Counted from the stretch's first letter, positions 1 to 13,811 are shown. The stretch: 64,000 nucleotides of DNA from Acanthococcus lagerstroemiae (GCA_031841125.1 CM063113.1:27053312-27117311); one strand, 5' to 3'. Notes: generated by a model not told the origin, from the sequence alone. A program made the numbers and translations.

Positions 1-1060
1 GACCCAAACTTGACCTATAAGAAGCATATAGACTACATTACAAACAAGATTAAAAAACTCTATAATAAAATCAGAGCTCTATATGGCAACACATATGGAA
101 TGGACCCCCAAAAAAGAGAAATTATATATAACGCACTTTTTCGCTCTATAACTGAATATGGATCCCTAGCATATTTTGATAAATTAGGGAAATCAGAAAT
201 AAAAAAGTTAAAATCGCTTCAAAGAACAATATTAATAGGAGTAATATCTACGTATAGAACAGTCTCACATACTGCCACATATGTAATAGCCGGAGTGACA
301 CCAATAGACCTACAACTAAAACAAATCAATAGAATAAAAAGAATTAAAGCAGAAGCGAGAACCAGAAAATTTACAGAAAAGCAATTACGAGTAAAATAAA
401 AAATAAAAAGGAAGTAAAACAAGAAACAAATAAAATACGGCAAGAACAATATAGCACAGAGAAGACAGGAAGAAGAACGGCAAAACTGATTCCTTACATA
501 GAAGAGACTAAAAAATAAAAATGTAAAATCTAACTATTTCCTAACACAATATCTCACCGGACATGGTAATTTTGCAACATATCTACAGAAATATAAAATC
601 ACAGATAACAGTTTTTGTAAGGAATGTAATAAATGTGAAGATAGTCCGGATCACGCTTTCATAGAATGTAAAAATTTTAATCAAATCTGAACAAAACATA
701 ATATCACAGCGGAGATCTTAGGAAAATGTTTACAAGAAAAAGAAAGCCATGTCAAAATAAACATATTTGTGAAAGAAATATTGAAAACCAAAAAAGATAT
801 TCAGTAACGCTCTGTCCAATGTAACGCCAAAAAAAAGAAAAAAAGAAAAAAAAGAAAAAAAAAGAGGGGTGTAAACGTATAGTGTATACCTACTATAAGC
901 TCGTGTATAAGTGGATTGGTAAATAGATGTATTGTATAGTATACACGTAAGAACTCAATCAGATCTCGCCAGAGCGATAAACTGATTGTAAAAGCACTGA
1001 AGAGATCTGTTGTCTGTATAAATATGTTGTGTCAATAAATTTAATAAATAAATAAAATCC
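1..1060 (+). mobile_element. R1-type LINE, 3' fragment
   Basis: The fragment enters from the left edge. It carries the C-terminal part of the reverse-transcriptase ORF and ends in a simple AATAAATAAATAAA tail near 1060, followed by a C-run. The coding part is disrupted (see next entry). A T-rich strand and A-rich codons contrast with the GC-rich R1-type copy at 48 kb, so the two come from different subfamilies. Confidence 0.75.
10..807 (+). pseudogene. R1-type reverse transcriptase C-terminal region, degenerate
   Basis: Positions 10-399 encode a thumb/C-terminal stretch with STYRTVSHTATYVIAGVTPI, the R1-type RTVS..A..V.AG..PI signature. After stops and frame changes, 525-807 encodes LTQYLTGHGNFATYL and a zinc-knuckle-like C..C...H...C motif (CKECNK then DHAFIEC), typical of the R1 C-terminus. 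Several stops mean it is not functional. The 5' part lies outside the window. Confidence 0.75.
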
Positions 1061-1189
1061 CCCCCCCCCTACTGAACTCCTGGGTACGGCCCTGCGTCGA
1101 CTGAATGAATGGAATGTGTTTGATAGCTATAAGACATAACCATGTACAACCATGTACTGAAGTATCTGCATGCAGTTTAGATACTCTTT

Positions 1190-1265
1190 ACGTTTTTTTT
1201 TATTCGGAATGCCCTCGCTGCGGTCTGGACTAAACACTTCACTCCTATAACTCCTAAAAGACCTG
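1190..1265 (+). repeat. Partial copy of a 350-bp interspersed repeat
   Basis: ATTCGGAATGCCCTCGCTGC followed by a CTGGACTAAACACTTC block matches the 3' third of the repeat copies at 3060, 8870 and 13480. Confidence 0.5.
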
Positions 1266-1289
1266 CAAGTTTTAAACAAAAAGGACCAA

Positions 1290-2990
1290 AGGTACTAAAT
1301 TTGACAAAAAATTATCAATCTGACCACCAACTGCCAATGTGATAACAACTTGCCAATATTTTATTAAAATTTTCAACATTTTATGACAAATTGCCAACCA
1401 TTCAACAACGAATTACCAAAATTTAACAATAAACACCTAACTGGACAACAAACAGTTAATTTAGTGACAAATGGTCAATCTAGCAGTTGCCAATTCAACG
1501 ACATATTGTCAACATTGACAAAAGGTTGCCAATTCAACAACAAATAGTCAATTGAACGACAAATTGTTGATTTAATAACATATATTCAATGACATCTACC
1601 AATGTGACGACTTATTAATTTAACAACAAACTGTCACACTGACAATAAGTTACCAAAAACTGACAACAAATTGCCGACATTTAACAATACATTTTCCACA
1701 TTTGCCAACAAACTGACATTAGAAACTGCCAATTAATTTAACTACATTTAGCAAATATTGAGGGCATACTGTTAACACTTATCAATAATTTTTATATATT
1801 TTTTTAATTTGACCAGAAACTGCCAATGATGACAAACTGTTATCTTGATGACTAAAATTAAAATAATAGGCGAAAAAACAATATTGAGGTAAGTCAATGT
1901 TTGCAGTTGAACGTTTGTAATCTGAATTTTAGGTGTCAATCCTACTGAGTTTATGCCAAATTAGCGATCCCACAAACTTCTCTTTTTATACTTCATCCAA
2001 CCTGTGTTTTTAGACAAAACGGTTTTCTGCCGTTCTGTAATTTTATCAGAGGAGCATTTCATCTTTCTTTTGTTATGTCATAAGTTTTTTCATCTTCAGA
2101 ATTACATCATTTTGTCTTTCTATCTGTCATGTTACTTAGCATAGTCTACAGTTAATTGCAAAGACACTTAACATAATCTGTTAGCAATTACCATGTCGTT
2201 TAGCATAGTTTATCATTTAATCGTTGACAAAATGTCATAACATAATTTATTTTGTCATTGGATTTTTTTTTCTATGTCACTGATGAAATGGTTCTGACAA
2301 AAAAACAATTGAAGGTTTTGTCATATGACAAAATTTTGACAATTTAATTGTCATCTTGTTTTGTTATGTCTAACAACACTGCATTCAACTTTTCACGGAA
2401 GTCAGATAGGCCCCTTTAAAGAGGAGAACATCCAATTTGCTCGAAAACCTGATCGTAATATAACACCTATTTTTCAATGATCAACTATCCTAAATTCTTG
2501 CTGTCTTGACCGTTTACAGGCAACAATAAAATTAAATGTTTGAACACGTTTTCTCGAAAATGCACGTTTTGGAGTCACGTTGTTTTTCCATCCACTGCCA
2601 CACTGACAACAAACTGATACTTTGGCAACAAATCGCCTATTTGATAACAAAATGCCACGTCATCAATCGCTAATTCAATGAAAAATTAGTAATTTGACAA
2701 AATTGTCGACTTGATAATAGATTACAAATTTTGACAACAAATTGTTCATTTAACCACAAACTGCAAAAATTTAACAATTTCTAGGGTAACCACAATTTGC
2801 TAAGATTTGACAAGGCGTTGATAAAACGTGACAACCAATTTGCAAATTCGACAACCTATTTGCCACTCTCAAACAGATTGTCAACTCGACTAAGAATGAC
2901 TAATTCAATAAAAATTTACAAACTTGACAAAAGTGTTAATTTGACAAAAACTCGTCAATTTGATAAAAAATATTCTCGAAATGAAATTTT
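1290..2990. repeat. Degenerate word-repeat DNA (CAA-rich, GACAACAAATTG-type)
   Basis: About 1.7 kb made of loosely repeated 10-17-nt words such as TTGACAACAAATTGCCAA, with irregular spacing and heavy divergence. No ORF, no clear unit boundary and no TIR are visible. It resembles an old, decayed satellite. Confidence 0.55.
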
Positions 2991-3059
2991 TGTTACAGAA
3001 TTTGAACTGTAAAATCCCGCGGAGAGTCAGATATACGGCGATCCTCTCATTTCAAGTTT

Positions 3060-3420
3060 CTTCATAGTAGGCTTGCAAGCAAGCGTCTCAGCAATGGTTT
3101 TTATCGTCTGCATACCTGTACTTCAGGTACGTCATTCTTCTTCTTACTCATTGTCTTTTTTCCTCCCTCGATCGGGCAGGCAAAACGACAGTTTAGTTGC
3201 ACTTTATATGTTTTAGCACTCACGCAGATCTGTGAATACTATCTATCGATCAATATACGCGCATTTTACGCACTCTTGTTCTTTGATTTCGGATACCCTT
3301 GCTCAGGTTCAGACTGAACACTTTTCTCCTACAAATCCTGCAAAACCCGCAATGTAATATTCTCAACCAGCGATCCAAAAATTCCAATTTCCACACCTAG
3401 CTTGATTAAAAAATAGAAAA
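3060..3420 (+). repeat. Interspersed 350-bp repeat, copy 1
   Basis: It shares, in order, CATACCTGTACTTC, TTTTCCTCCCTCGATCGG, CAGTTTAG, TATCGATCAAT and a GACTGAACACTTTTCTCC block with the copies at 8870-9230 and 13480-13880. No coding capacity and no TIR were recognised. Confidence 0.6.
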
Positions 3421-3625
3421 TTCAATAGTTCTGACATAAATATCGCTTAACCCACCGTCCGGGGAAATTTTTCAAATTTTCCTCGAACTTGCTTTTTCAG
3501 CCGGAGAAATACATACTGAACGAACACAAACTTTCCCTTTCACCGAATTTCATCGAGACAATGTGAGAAGAAAAATGAATGTTTTCAAAAAAGTACGCCA
3601 AGAACCAAGTGCATCGGAGCCATAC

Positions 3626-3828
3626 CTGCGATCCCATGGTCGCGTCCTTATTCGACGAGATCGTCGAGATCTCCTCCATGCTGGCGGACACCGAAAACCG
3701 ACGTTTCAGTCGTTCGTCCACGGCGGCCATCATTAACGACGTAGTCAGATGGGCGTATTTACGCTGCCACGTGTACGAGTCCAACGACACGTCCTTCTTC
3801 AGCAGTCGCCGGTTCGGTCGCTTCAGTC
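3626..3828 (-). CDS. NWD gene exon 22: basic tail after the propellers
   Basis: It encodes a basic linker (KRPNRRLLKKDVSLDS), then YTWQRKYAHLTTSLMMAAVD and a serine-rich stretch. It is not WD-like and looks like the C-terminal tail of the protein. The exon ends TCGCAG followed by gtatgg, phase 0, so a further exon is expected; if that donor were not used, the frame would run on to a stop near 3497. No downstream exon was recognised in 1-3500, which is repeat-filled. Confidence 0.8.
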
Positions 3829-6800
3829 CTGCGGTACGAATATCTGCAAATCAGTGAAGACGAGCGCGGTGAAACACGAGAGACGACGACCGGCGAGGGT
3901 CGAGCCGAAATCAATGGGAACGTACCGTCGACAACCGGAGCCACCGGGGCCGGAGCCACGTACGCGGGCGCCTTCACGTACGTGGCCGGCGTATTGTGCA
4001 GACAAATGATGGGCAGATGCCGACTCTCGTACAGATGGACGGCCACGCGGCTCACGTCGCTGGACATGCCCAGGCCTAGGATGGGCACATGCAGCAGAAT
4101 TGTGGAGAGCGGCAGGCCGCGGTCGCAGTCCCACACGATGACACGTTTGTCGTCCGACCCTGCGGGTAAAATCGGTATTTAAGACTTAGGGCATTTGCAG
4201 GGGGAGCTATTTTGTCTCCAGTTGTTTGTACAGACGGTACCTGAAACAGCCAACGTCCCGTCGCCGGCCAGCTGCACGCAGGTGACGTGTCCTAAATGGC
4301 CGTTCAACAAGTGCAGATCATCGCCGGTGACGATATCCCAGATGATGAGGTTCGTGTCCCACGAGCCGGACACCACCATTGACTTCTTCGAAATGGACAC
4401 CGACACGCACGTGACCTGGTCTGTATGCCCAACCAGCACCTACACAAGATCGTACAGATTAACGACGAACGGCCAATAGCGGCTCACTGATGGAAAACTC
4501 AACAAGAATCGGGCTATTTCAGGGCTGTAGCAAGGTGGAAGGGAGAGCGAATATTTCATCCTAATGGAGACATGCAAGCGACACACCTACTTCGGGATCT
4601 TTCAGGCCACTGAATGCGTTTACTGTATCATTGACTCCTGGTTCAAGATCGGGATACCAAGCCGGAGAGGGAACTAGGTTGGTTACACACTGAGTTTTGA
4701 GGGTTACTGAATTCTATTCCCATAACTCCATCAATTGGTCGTACTAATAACGTTAAGAATCATATAGAGAATCGACATCTACCTGGGCTAGTTTGCCGCC
4801 GTTCACCTGCCACACCTTCAACGACATATCCTTGGATCCGGTGATCACATGTTTCGCGTCATAGGTTAAAGCGAAGCAGGTTATGTCCTCGCTGTGCGAC
4901 ACAGTAAAACGTTCGTCTTCTTTGTGCGAGTTGACTGGCCAGATCTGCATGCTGCAACCACATAGAGGTAACACATTATGTACACTATTCTATAAAGTCG
5001 ACGCAAGCGTTTTTCAGGAGGAGGTGGCAATTCCCGCATTTCCTTGCTCCGGTTCTGGGTCGACCTCTGGGTCGACGTTACCAAGTACATAGGCTGATTC
5101 AATATTCCAGCCGTTTTCCGGCTTTCCACTCACCAGCAATCGCCGTCTCCGCAGACGATGAACTTGGTATCGATGGTCGCCGCCAGAAACGTGGTCGGCC
5201 CCTTCGCCGTGAACAGTTTGGTCCCATTGTCGGCGGCCCATATCGCCAGATTGCCTTGTTTGTCGATAGACACCACTCGGCGGCTGTCCGCCATCACCTG
5301 CACGGTCGTGATTGTGCTCTGGTGGCCCTGCAAACCAACACGTTCGATTATCGATAATTTTCGATGATTCTAAGACGATACTGGCACTGTTACCGAAAAT
5401 GTGGTGACACGTACCATGTAGGAGCAGACGACCGTGCCAATCGTGAGTCCCCAGACGCGAGCGCTCTTGTCTTCGGAGCCGGACACAACGAACAGTCCGT
5501 TTAATGAGATCGCCAGGCAGGTGACCGCGCCCGAATGACCTTCCATAGTCGACTGCAGTTCGTGCGTATTCAACAGCCACACGTTGACAAGGCCATCTCC
5601 GGCGCCTGCAAACGAATCATAATCATTATGAGAAAACAAAAACAGATGAAAATTGTTCACATTTTTGTTTTGTTTTACGAAAGGGAAGACTTGCTTTCTA
5701 CTCGGTGATGTTTCTTGGGATATGATTCGGCCAACAGAGACACTGTATCCCTTCCTTCGTCAGTGGGAAAAGTTTCAGGTGAGAAACTAAGTAAAATGGA
5801 GTCATGCTAGCATGCGTAGAAAGAAGTGGGCCGCTAGTTACTCTTTCGATTTCCACTTTTCCAGCAGTCACTTCTGTCAGGAAAGTTGAGACCCGGCAGA
5901 GACAAAATGAAGGTTGAACTTCAAAAAGTGGAGCGGACCGAATTCGTCCACCGGGAGGATTGAGCCCAAATGAGGAAAAAGAGAAATTAGACTAGTGAAA
6001 GCAACACGGACTGCATTCACCAAACTTTTAGTGGATGAATTAAGTCAAATAAGTTTACTTGAAATATGAACAGAAAATGGACTGCTTTTTCAATTTAAAT
6101 CATTCTGGTAGTTGAGAAAACTGAAACCAGAAAGAGGAAAGGGAAAAATCTAACTGAAGAATAAGCTGACTCGATTCAAGAGTTTTGGACAAATGATCTG
6201 GCAACACTGCTATGTTGTTTACGTTAAGGCACGGCCGTCTACAAACTAACAAACTGGAACACGGAAGATATTTGGCAACGTCTGAAAAAGCAGTGACTAA
6301 CAGGGGTTGATGGTCTAATTCACAGTATTTTCTGTAAATTACTTGTTAAATACGCATTTGAAATGAAAAAGCCTCAGAATAAAATTCAAAGTGCATGGTT
6401 TTCTCCTTTGAATGAAATTAAAATAGTTGCGGTAGATAGTAAGGATACGTTGTACTGCTGAAAAGAAAACAGGATCTCCTTATCAATGATGGTGTTTCGA
6501 ACATTTCAGCCAAATTGATACTACAATGGTTCGGTCGGTGATTACTGGTAGTTTTTCTGTCGTATTTTGGTGCCAAATTTATAATCTGTGTTACCTTTCT
6601 TTAACCCTTCACTGCGCACTTTTTCTTTTTTTGAGGAAAAAAATCGTTTTGGGTAGATTTAAGAGCGTAGAACACGAGAAAAATACTCAAAAAAATCATA
6701 CTGTGAAAATAAAGGTAGTACAGCGTAAAAACATTAGGTGTTGTAAACGACACTGTGCGTGTACGAGCAGCTGAATTAGGTGCCGTCAACGACACTGCGC

Positions 6801-9800
6801 GCCTACAGCATGAACTGAAGTAATGAACAGTAAGATCTAAATTTTATTGAGAAAGTGCACCAACATTATCCATAAGACCAGAAAATGGCTGAAATGTCAA
6901 GAAAACATGCAAAATTACATAAAGTCGAAGTGAAATCTGCGGAAACAATTATCTTTGGACTTTACGCACAGGTAAATGTTACATTTTTTGCATGAAAAGC
7001 ACGTTTTCAATTTACAACCCTGAAGGTGGCATTTCTGAAGTGGCGGATCTTCTTTTACAGGTAAATAATCACCATGATTCATCCTCAAATCTGGAGTTGG
7101 AAGAGATAAGGTGCGTCCACATTAGGATGATCAGCTCAAGATGAATGTAGTGTGGACTTGCGGATGATCAGCCAAAATGAAGCTGAAGGACTGATCATCC
7201 TTTATCCCCGATCGACTTATTGGCGGTCTGATCAAAAGATGATGATCATCCAGACACTGATAATACAGACACTGATCATCCAGACACTGATCATCCAGAA
7301 TGAACAGGCTGATCATCCTAATGTGGACGCACCTATACAGGTCGACCTCGCTTAGGAACTTCGACTACTGGTGACTGTTGCGGCCGTCCTCGAGGAGTCC
7401 TAGTACCAGATGCACACAGTACAATAGCCACTTCTTCTCGGAATTCGTTCAAATTGCTAGAAAAACATATTCTCAAAAATGAAAACATCGAAAAATCGAA
7501 TGTTCTGATAACCGGCTGACAACAGAGGCAGATCTTATCGAAAAATAGGTTTATTTAGGTGTCGCATACGACACTGCGCGTGCATAAGTGGTCATGGTGT
7601 ATGAACACCAGGAGCAGTTATGTGCGCGCAGTGTCGTAGGCGACACCTAAATAAAACTTCATGTTCAGAAGGTGTGACCACTGATTTGGAATATGTAACG
7701 TCACTGGGGCATTTTAGAGTCACCAATGACCAGCTTTCATATTTTTCCAAATCGATTTGTGATTGGTCGAGCATTTTTATAGGGCCGCACACTTGTGCTC
7801 TCCGGGCTTCTCAGCTGATTCCCATCTTACGTCACAGAAATCTATTTTAACACATTATTTTCGAGCCTGACACTTGTGAACTATTTTCGGGAGGTGATTC
7901 TTGGTTGAAAGAAGCATGCTGATTGGTTTTCAAGTCTATAACCCCTTGTGCCCGTCCTCTACGAGCCGTTTTCCATTAGATGTCGTAAAAGAATAGTTAA
8001 CTTGTCCACATACAGCAATCTGTAGAGAAAGATTTGCTCACGAAAATCTGTCGGATTTTGCAAACAGGAACTTGCCCAGTTTCTTTTTCGGCGGGTGAGA
8101 GGGGTGTGGAGAGACCAAAATAGTTAGAAGGTTTTCGATTTCAAATACTCTATTCCTATGTATACCTGTAACAGCAGTGGTGCCATCAGCGCTAACTTGC
8201 ATGCAGGTGATAGGAACCGAGTGAGGACGTTTTGTCTGCGAAGTCTGCTTCAAGTTGGAGTCATTATCACATTCGATTAGTCCGACATCGCGGAAATTCC
8301 AGTACGCCAGGCGATTCTCACCTGCAAATGTACACATTTTTAGTCGTTCTCTTCGCGAATGAATGTAACAATGGTACCAATTCTGCACGAGTTCAGCCGA
8401 GACATTATAATTGCATCTGCTAGATGAGCCATACCCCTAACTGGCGAAGGTATACGCGCAGATATACCCACGACTAGCATTGCTTGTAGTTGACAAAATT
8501 TGAATTCCTTCTTTCCCTTTCCCAAAGAAGTTACTTCAATACACTGCGGAGTATACGTATACTTTTGTAATACTACCAATATTTTTGTAAAACAGCATTC
8601 GACCAACTGAGAAAACTCACCTGCGGAGACCAGGAAATCGTCGTTATTGGTAACTTTGACGCAATTCACGGATGCGTGGTGCGGAGTGGTGGCTATCGTC
8701 CGCAGCAGGCCGCTGCTCCGCATGTCGAACACGTACACGCGCGAATCAGTACCGCCAGCTATCGCTCGTTGATTGTCATTCGCTAAACTAAGAGATACAA
8801 CCTGGAACGAACAAACCAAATTTTTTATAAGAACTATAAAGTACAAAAACTTCGAATCTGTGGTGACCCTCTCCTCTCCAATGTACATTTTCGTACAAAT
8901 CTTCCTATCTGACTATTTTCTACATGGCATAATGCGAGTGTTTAATAAATGTTTTTTGTCTCCTGTATTCCTGTACTTCCGGTATCTGATATTTTCAAAA
9001 TCACGTTCCGCTTCTTTTTCGTCATCCTTTTTCTCCCTCCATCAGCCAGGTAGGACATCATAGTTTAGTTTAATCACGGTTGATACGTTTTAGTACTCGC
9101 ATTACGATCTACGTGCGCTTTTTCTACAAACCCTCGTACTTTTGATTCCGTATGCCTTTGCTCTGGTCTGAACTGAACACTTCTGTCTTTCTCGAACAAT
9201 TTCTCGAAAACCCGTTAATCTATATACTGGAAAATTGAGTCGAACGAATTGCCCTTCCAACATGATCAACTTTATTCACTTACTTTACTTTTATGTCCCC
9301 GCAACGTGTGTATGAAAGTGCCGGTGGCCACCGAATGCAAATAAATTTGATTGTCTTCGCAGGTGATAGCCAGAAATATTGAGTCGGCTGACATCTCCAT
9401 CATGAGCACAGGCGACGCCATATTGATCGTGTTCAGCAACGAGAACGTTTCCAAATCCCACAGACACACGGATTTGTCGGTTGAACCTGCACAACCACAG
9501 AGTTCACACATTACAAATCCACCACTCGGATTATTATTATCTACCTATTCGCTGGTAAGCGAAGAAGAACCAACGAATTTACTTGAAACTAGAACGTCGC
9601 CGATAGAGGTGTACAGAACTTGAGTGACCGGGCCGCGATGATGATCGATTTTATTGACCACTTCGCCGTTGGTTAGCGACGTGATGATGATACGACTATC
9701 TTCGCCGCCGCTGATCACCAGCGTATTATTGAGTGCGCAAGTGACGCACAGCACCGATGCGATATGTTCTCTGGGTGCGAAACCAATCATATTAGATTGA

Positions 9801-12800
9801 GACAAGAAGGTCGTTGCGACTAGAAGAATAACGTTCCGTTGGCTGGGAACTCTACTTACGTGATCTTCATTTTGAGTTCGAAAGTCTTTAGGTTCCACAC
9901 GATCACGGACGTGTCTTCGGAGCCGGTGAGCAACAGCTGAGAGTCATTCGTAATGGTAAGGCAGATGACCGCACCACTGTGACCTGTAACAAGCATCGCG
10001 CGTACTTTAGCGATAAAAACTTCGTACATTTAGAGCTGCTGGTGGAGGGGAGAGTGTTCATCTTGAAGAGGTTTTTAGGTAACCCTATACAATATCTTAT
10101 TACCGAACAGAATCGTCACGTGGTGCAGTCTAGTTTCCTTCGAAATAAGCGGGAAGCCAAAACGCACCATCAACTAGTTTCAAATAGGTAGGAAGGCATT
10201 CGTTCGCAGTTGACGTGGAATGTAGACACATGCGACCATTCAACAACTCCTACCCCTCGTGCTAAGGTTCAAATAATACATTAAAATGCCACTCACCTTT
10301 AAAAGTGTGAACCAGCGTATTCGACATGGCGTGCCACAACTGAGGGTCGCCACTAAGCGGCAGTACAACGATATGCTGAGCAGAAGGCGTTGGCAGAATC
10401 TTGTGAACCTGCACTCCGCAATTCACACCTGTTACATTACACATAGTATTCATATTCTTCGAGTATTATCGCAATAGCTGACCTAATCATGCAACAATAC
10501 AGCCGACTAACGTTAACGAGATTGATATTTTTAATAGATTCCCGTTTTTTCGAACTACGAAGTTTTCTCCAAAAAGTTTTGTTTCTGATATACCCACTAT
10601 ACCAAAATTTTGCTCTTCCCATGCTTTCTCGAATTCAAACAGTCGGTCATTATTCGCTATCCTTTGGCAATTGAACGTTATTATTTTTAGCCCATTCCCG
10701 CCCTTTTCTGAAAAAGCATTTTTGCCCCTATTTTTTGCCTTGGGTACGAGGTTTGGCATAGATTGGGTTTTTGGGTACAGCGTACGGATAGGAGGTTTTG
10801 CAGCAGGATAGCTCCTCGGGTGCTGCCGCCCGTTCTGGAGCACTAACATCACAATTTTTATTACAAATTAAAGGATTACCTTGGTAAATAGGGGAGTTCC
10901 CTGCTCAGTTGCGATCAAAAAATGAATGGAATTGCATTGGCAAATTTTGTTCTGGGAAAACAACTAACTCCAACGGAGAATGGTTACTAAATTTAGCGTT
11001 AGATAAAAAACTAATGATAATGAATACTTTCTACGAAAAAAGGAAAAAAGATAAATGGACTTGGGCATCACCAGACGGAATAACAAAAAATGAAATCGAT
11101 TTTGCATTAGTGAATGATAACAGGACTGTCAAAAATATCTCGGTTGTAAAAAACTTGGAATTTTCCTCCGATCATAGGGCGTTGAAAATTCACCTATTGT
11201 TCCCAAGGAGATTTGAAATAAAAAATGCGATGAAAAATATGTATGTAAAAAACAAAAACATTCCGTTGGTAAAATTAAGTGAAGCAAAAAAAGTGTTGAA
11301 AGTATGGCTTGACATATGGCAAAAAAAGCAAGATAACAAAATTCAGGAGAAATACAGCAAACTGATAGAAGCGCTGAAGGAAACGGTTAAGGAATTTGAA
11401 GTAATTATCACAGGTAATAGAGGAACAAAAAATTTGTCAAGTGAAACGCTCATACTTTGCAAAAAACGAAACAAACTAGCAAAGCTAGCTAGGAAAACAG
11501 CCCGCCAAAAAGTTGAGTTAACAGAACTACGAAAACTAGCAAGGAAAATGATAAGGAGAGATCTCCGTAAGGAAGAATGCAGAATAATATCCGAAATCAT
11601 GGAAGAAACGAACTCAACAAAAAAAGTAAAAAAAAAAAAAAACTACAGGATTTCAAAAGTCTTCTCCCGTCGATAAAGGACGAGAAAGGCAAGATTACAG
11701 CGAGTAGAGAAGGCATCGCGGAAGTGACAACCAAATATTATGCAAAATTATACGACGAAGAACCAGGCTTTAAAGGCTTTATAAAACCAAATTTCAAAAA
11801 CACAGAAGAAGTAACTCCGTTTCAAGAGAGCGAAATTAAACAGGTTCTTAGAGGTCTGAAGGTGGGGAGGGCATTAGGTCCTGACGGGATTGAAAATAAA
11901 TACTTGAAAATATTTGAAAAGGAACTCACCCCTCCACTGACAAAAATCTTTAACGAAATTTTGGATTTGGAAGAGGTCCCTGAACAATGGGGTTTGTCTG
12001 AAATTATCTTGCTTTTTAAGAAAGGAGATCGAAAAGATGTGAATAATTATAGGCCTATAAGCTTAACATCAAATGTATCAAAAATTTTCGCTAAATTACT
12101 AAAAAATCGCTTATACGACCAGCTGGACAAATGGCAAACTCAGGAACAGACTGGGTTTAGAAGAGGAAGGTCGACTATAGACCAAATTTTTATAACAAAT
12201 CAAATCATAGAAAAACACAACGAATTCAATAAAAAGCTTTCGACTCCGTCCACCTCAACTACTTGTGGAATGCACTAAATAATCAAGAAATTCAAGATAA
12301 ATACAAAAAAATTTTGATGAAAATGTACGAAATTGCGGAAGGAAGGGTTAAATTAGATAAAAGGGGCAAAAAATTTAAAATCAAAAAAGGAGTGAAGCAA
12401 GGTGACCCTCTCTCTCCAAACTTATTTAACTGTATCTTGGAAAATGTTTTCAGAGAATTAAAATGGAGAGAGAAGGGTATCGAGGTGGACGGAAAGAAAC
12501 TTAACAATTTGCGCTTTGCAGATGACGTGGCCTTAATAGCTAGGAGTGAAATAGAGTTGCAAGAGATGGCAGAGGAACTCAGCGTTGCAGGGAAGGAAGC
12601 TGGACTGGTAATAAATACGAAGAAAACGGTATTATTAACAAACAGCGATGAGGTAAATCATATTACTCTTAATGGAGTAAAAATAGACAAGAGTGAAGAA
12701 GCCCATATACCTGGGTCACACAATTTCGTTTTCAAGAAGCCTGGACAGAGAACTAAAAAGGAGAAAAGCTAAAGCTTGGAGGAGTTACTGGACTTTGAAA

Positions 12801-13811
12801 AACATCTTTAAGGAAAAATTCCCTCTAAAATTAAAAAAATTTTTTTTTGAAAGCAATGTTCAATCAGTGCTAACTTATGGAGCCCAAACGTGGGCAACCA
12901 CAGCCAGCCAAAGGAACAGCCTGAGGAACACTCAAACTGCTATGGAAAGGTCCATGTTAGGTTTCAAAAGGAAAGACAGGATAAAAAACGAAGAGTTAAA
13001 AAAGAAACTGCAGATCATAGAATGCGAGTATAAAATTAGCAAATTAAAGTTTGATTATGCCGGTCACGTAGCCAGAAGAGTAAGGGGAAGATGGGAAAGA
13101 AGGGTATTAGTTTGGCAACCATGGGGCGGAAAAAGAAGGGTAGGCAGGCCAAAAATGAGGTGGGTGGACGAAATTGTACGAACAGTGCGTAAAGCTTGGA
13201 TAAGCAAGGCTACGAACAGGGAACGTTGGGAACGGATAGGGGAGGCCAATGCTCAAAAATGGGCGATTAATTAAGCGAACACAACAGGAGTGTATCTTTA
13301 ATCTTAAGTCTCTAGTTTTATTTTTTTAAACCAAAATACTGTATTAACAGATTAATATAATATAAATTGTAACAAAAAATTAATAAAGGCTGGATTTTAT
13401 TATTATTTATTTATTATTTTTCGAATGAAGTGCCTTTCTTTTCCTTTCGGTTTCGGTTCCCAAATAGTTTATGCAGTGACCTACTCCTCTCCAATGTTCA
13501 TTTTTGTACAAATCGTCCTGCCCGGCTACTTTCTGCGCAGCACGATACAAGCGTCTAAGAAACATCTTTTAACGTTTGCATACCTGTACTTCCTGCCCGT
13601 GATATTTTCTAAACCATGTTCTTCTCCTTATTCTCACGACTCACTCCTTTTTCTCCCTCGATCGGCCAGGCAGGACATCCATTTAGTCCAGTTACAGTTT
13701 ACGTTTAGCATTCGCAAGACTCACTTATTCTATCGATCAATTAACACACACGCTTTTTACAAACACTCGATTTTTTAATTTCGAATGCCCTCGCCGCGGT
13801 CCGGGCTGAAC

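Larger units (their letters stand above)
5606..8165 (-). other. Intron between NWD exons 17 and 16
   Basis: A 2.56-kb intron. Apart from the foldback and MITE elements at 6.7-7.7 kb, it holds only AT-rich unique-looking sequence with no exon signal that I could support. Confidence 0.8.
10480..13420 (+). mobile_element. RTE-type LINE with inverted 5' segment (twin-primed insertion)
   Basis: The body 10900-13420 is plus-strand: end of the endonuclease, reverse transcriptase, C-terminal domain, then a TTATTATTTATTTATT-type tail. The preceding 10487-10852 is the N-terminal endonuclease in minus orientation. The arrangement is what 5' inversion by twin priming produces. It is inserted in the intron between NWD exons 10 and 11. 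No target-site duplication could be confirmed. Confidence 0.8.

Noticed and set aside
1290..2990. CRISPR-like or regular satellite array
   Set aside because: Words recur at irregular spacing and with strong divergence; no constant repeat or spacer, and the context is eukaryotic.
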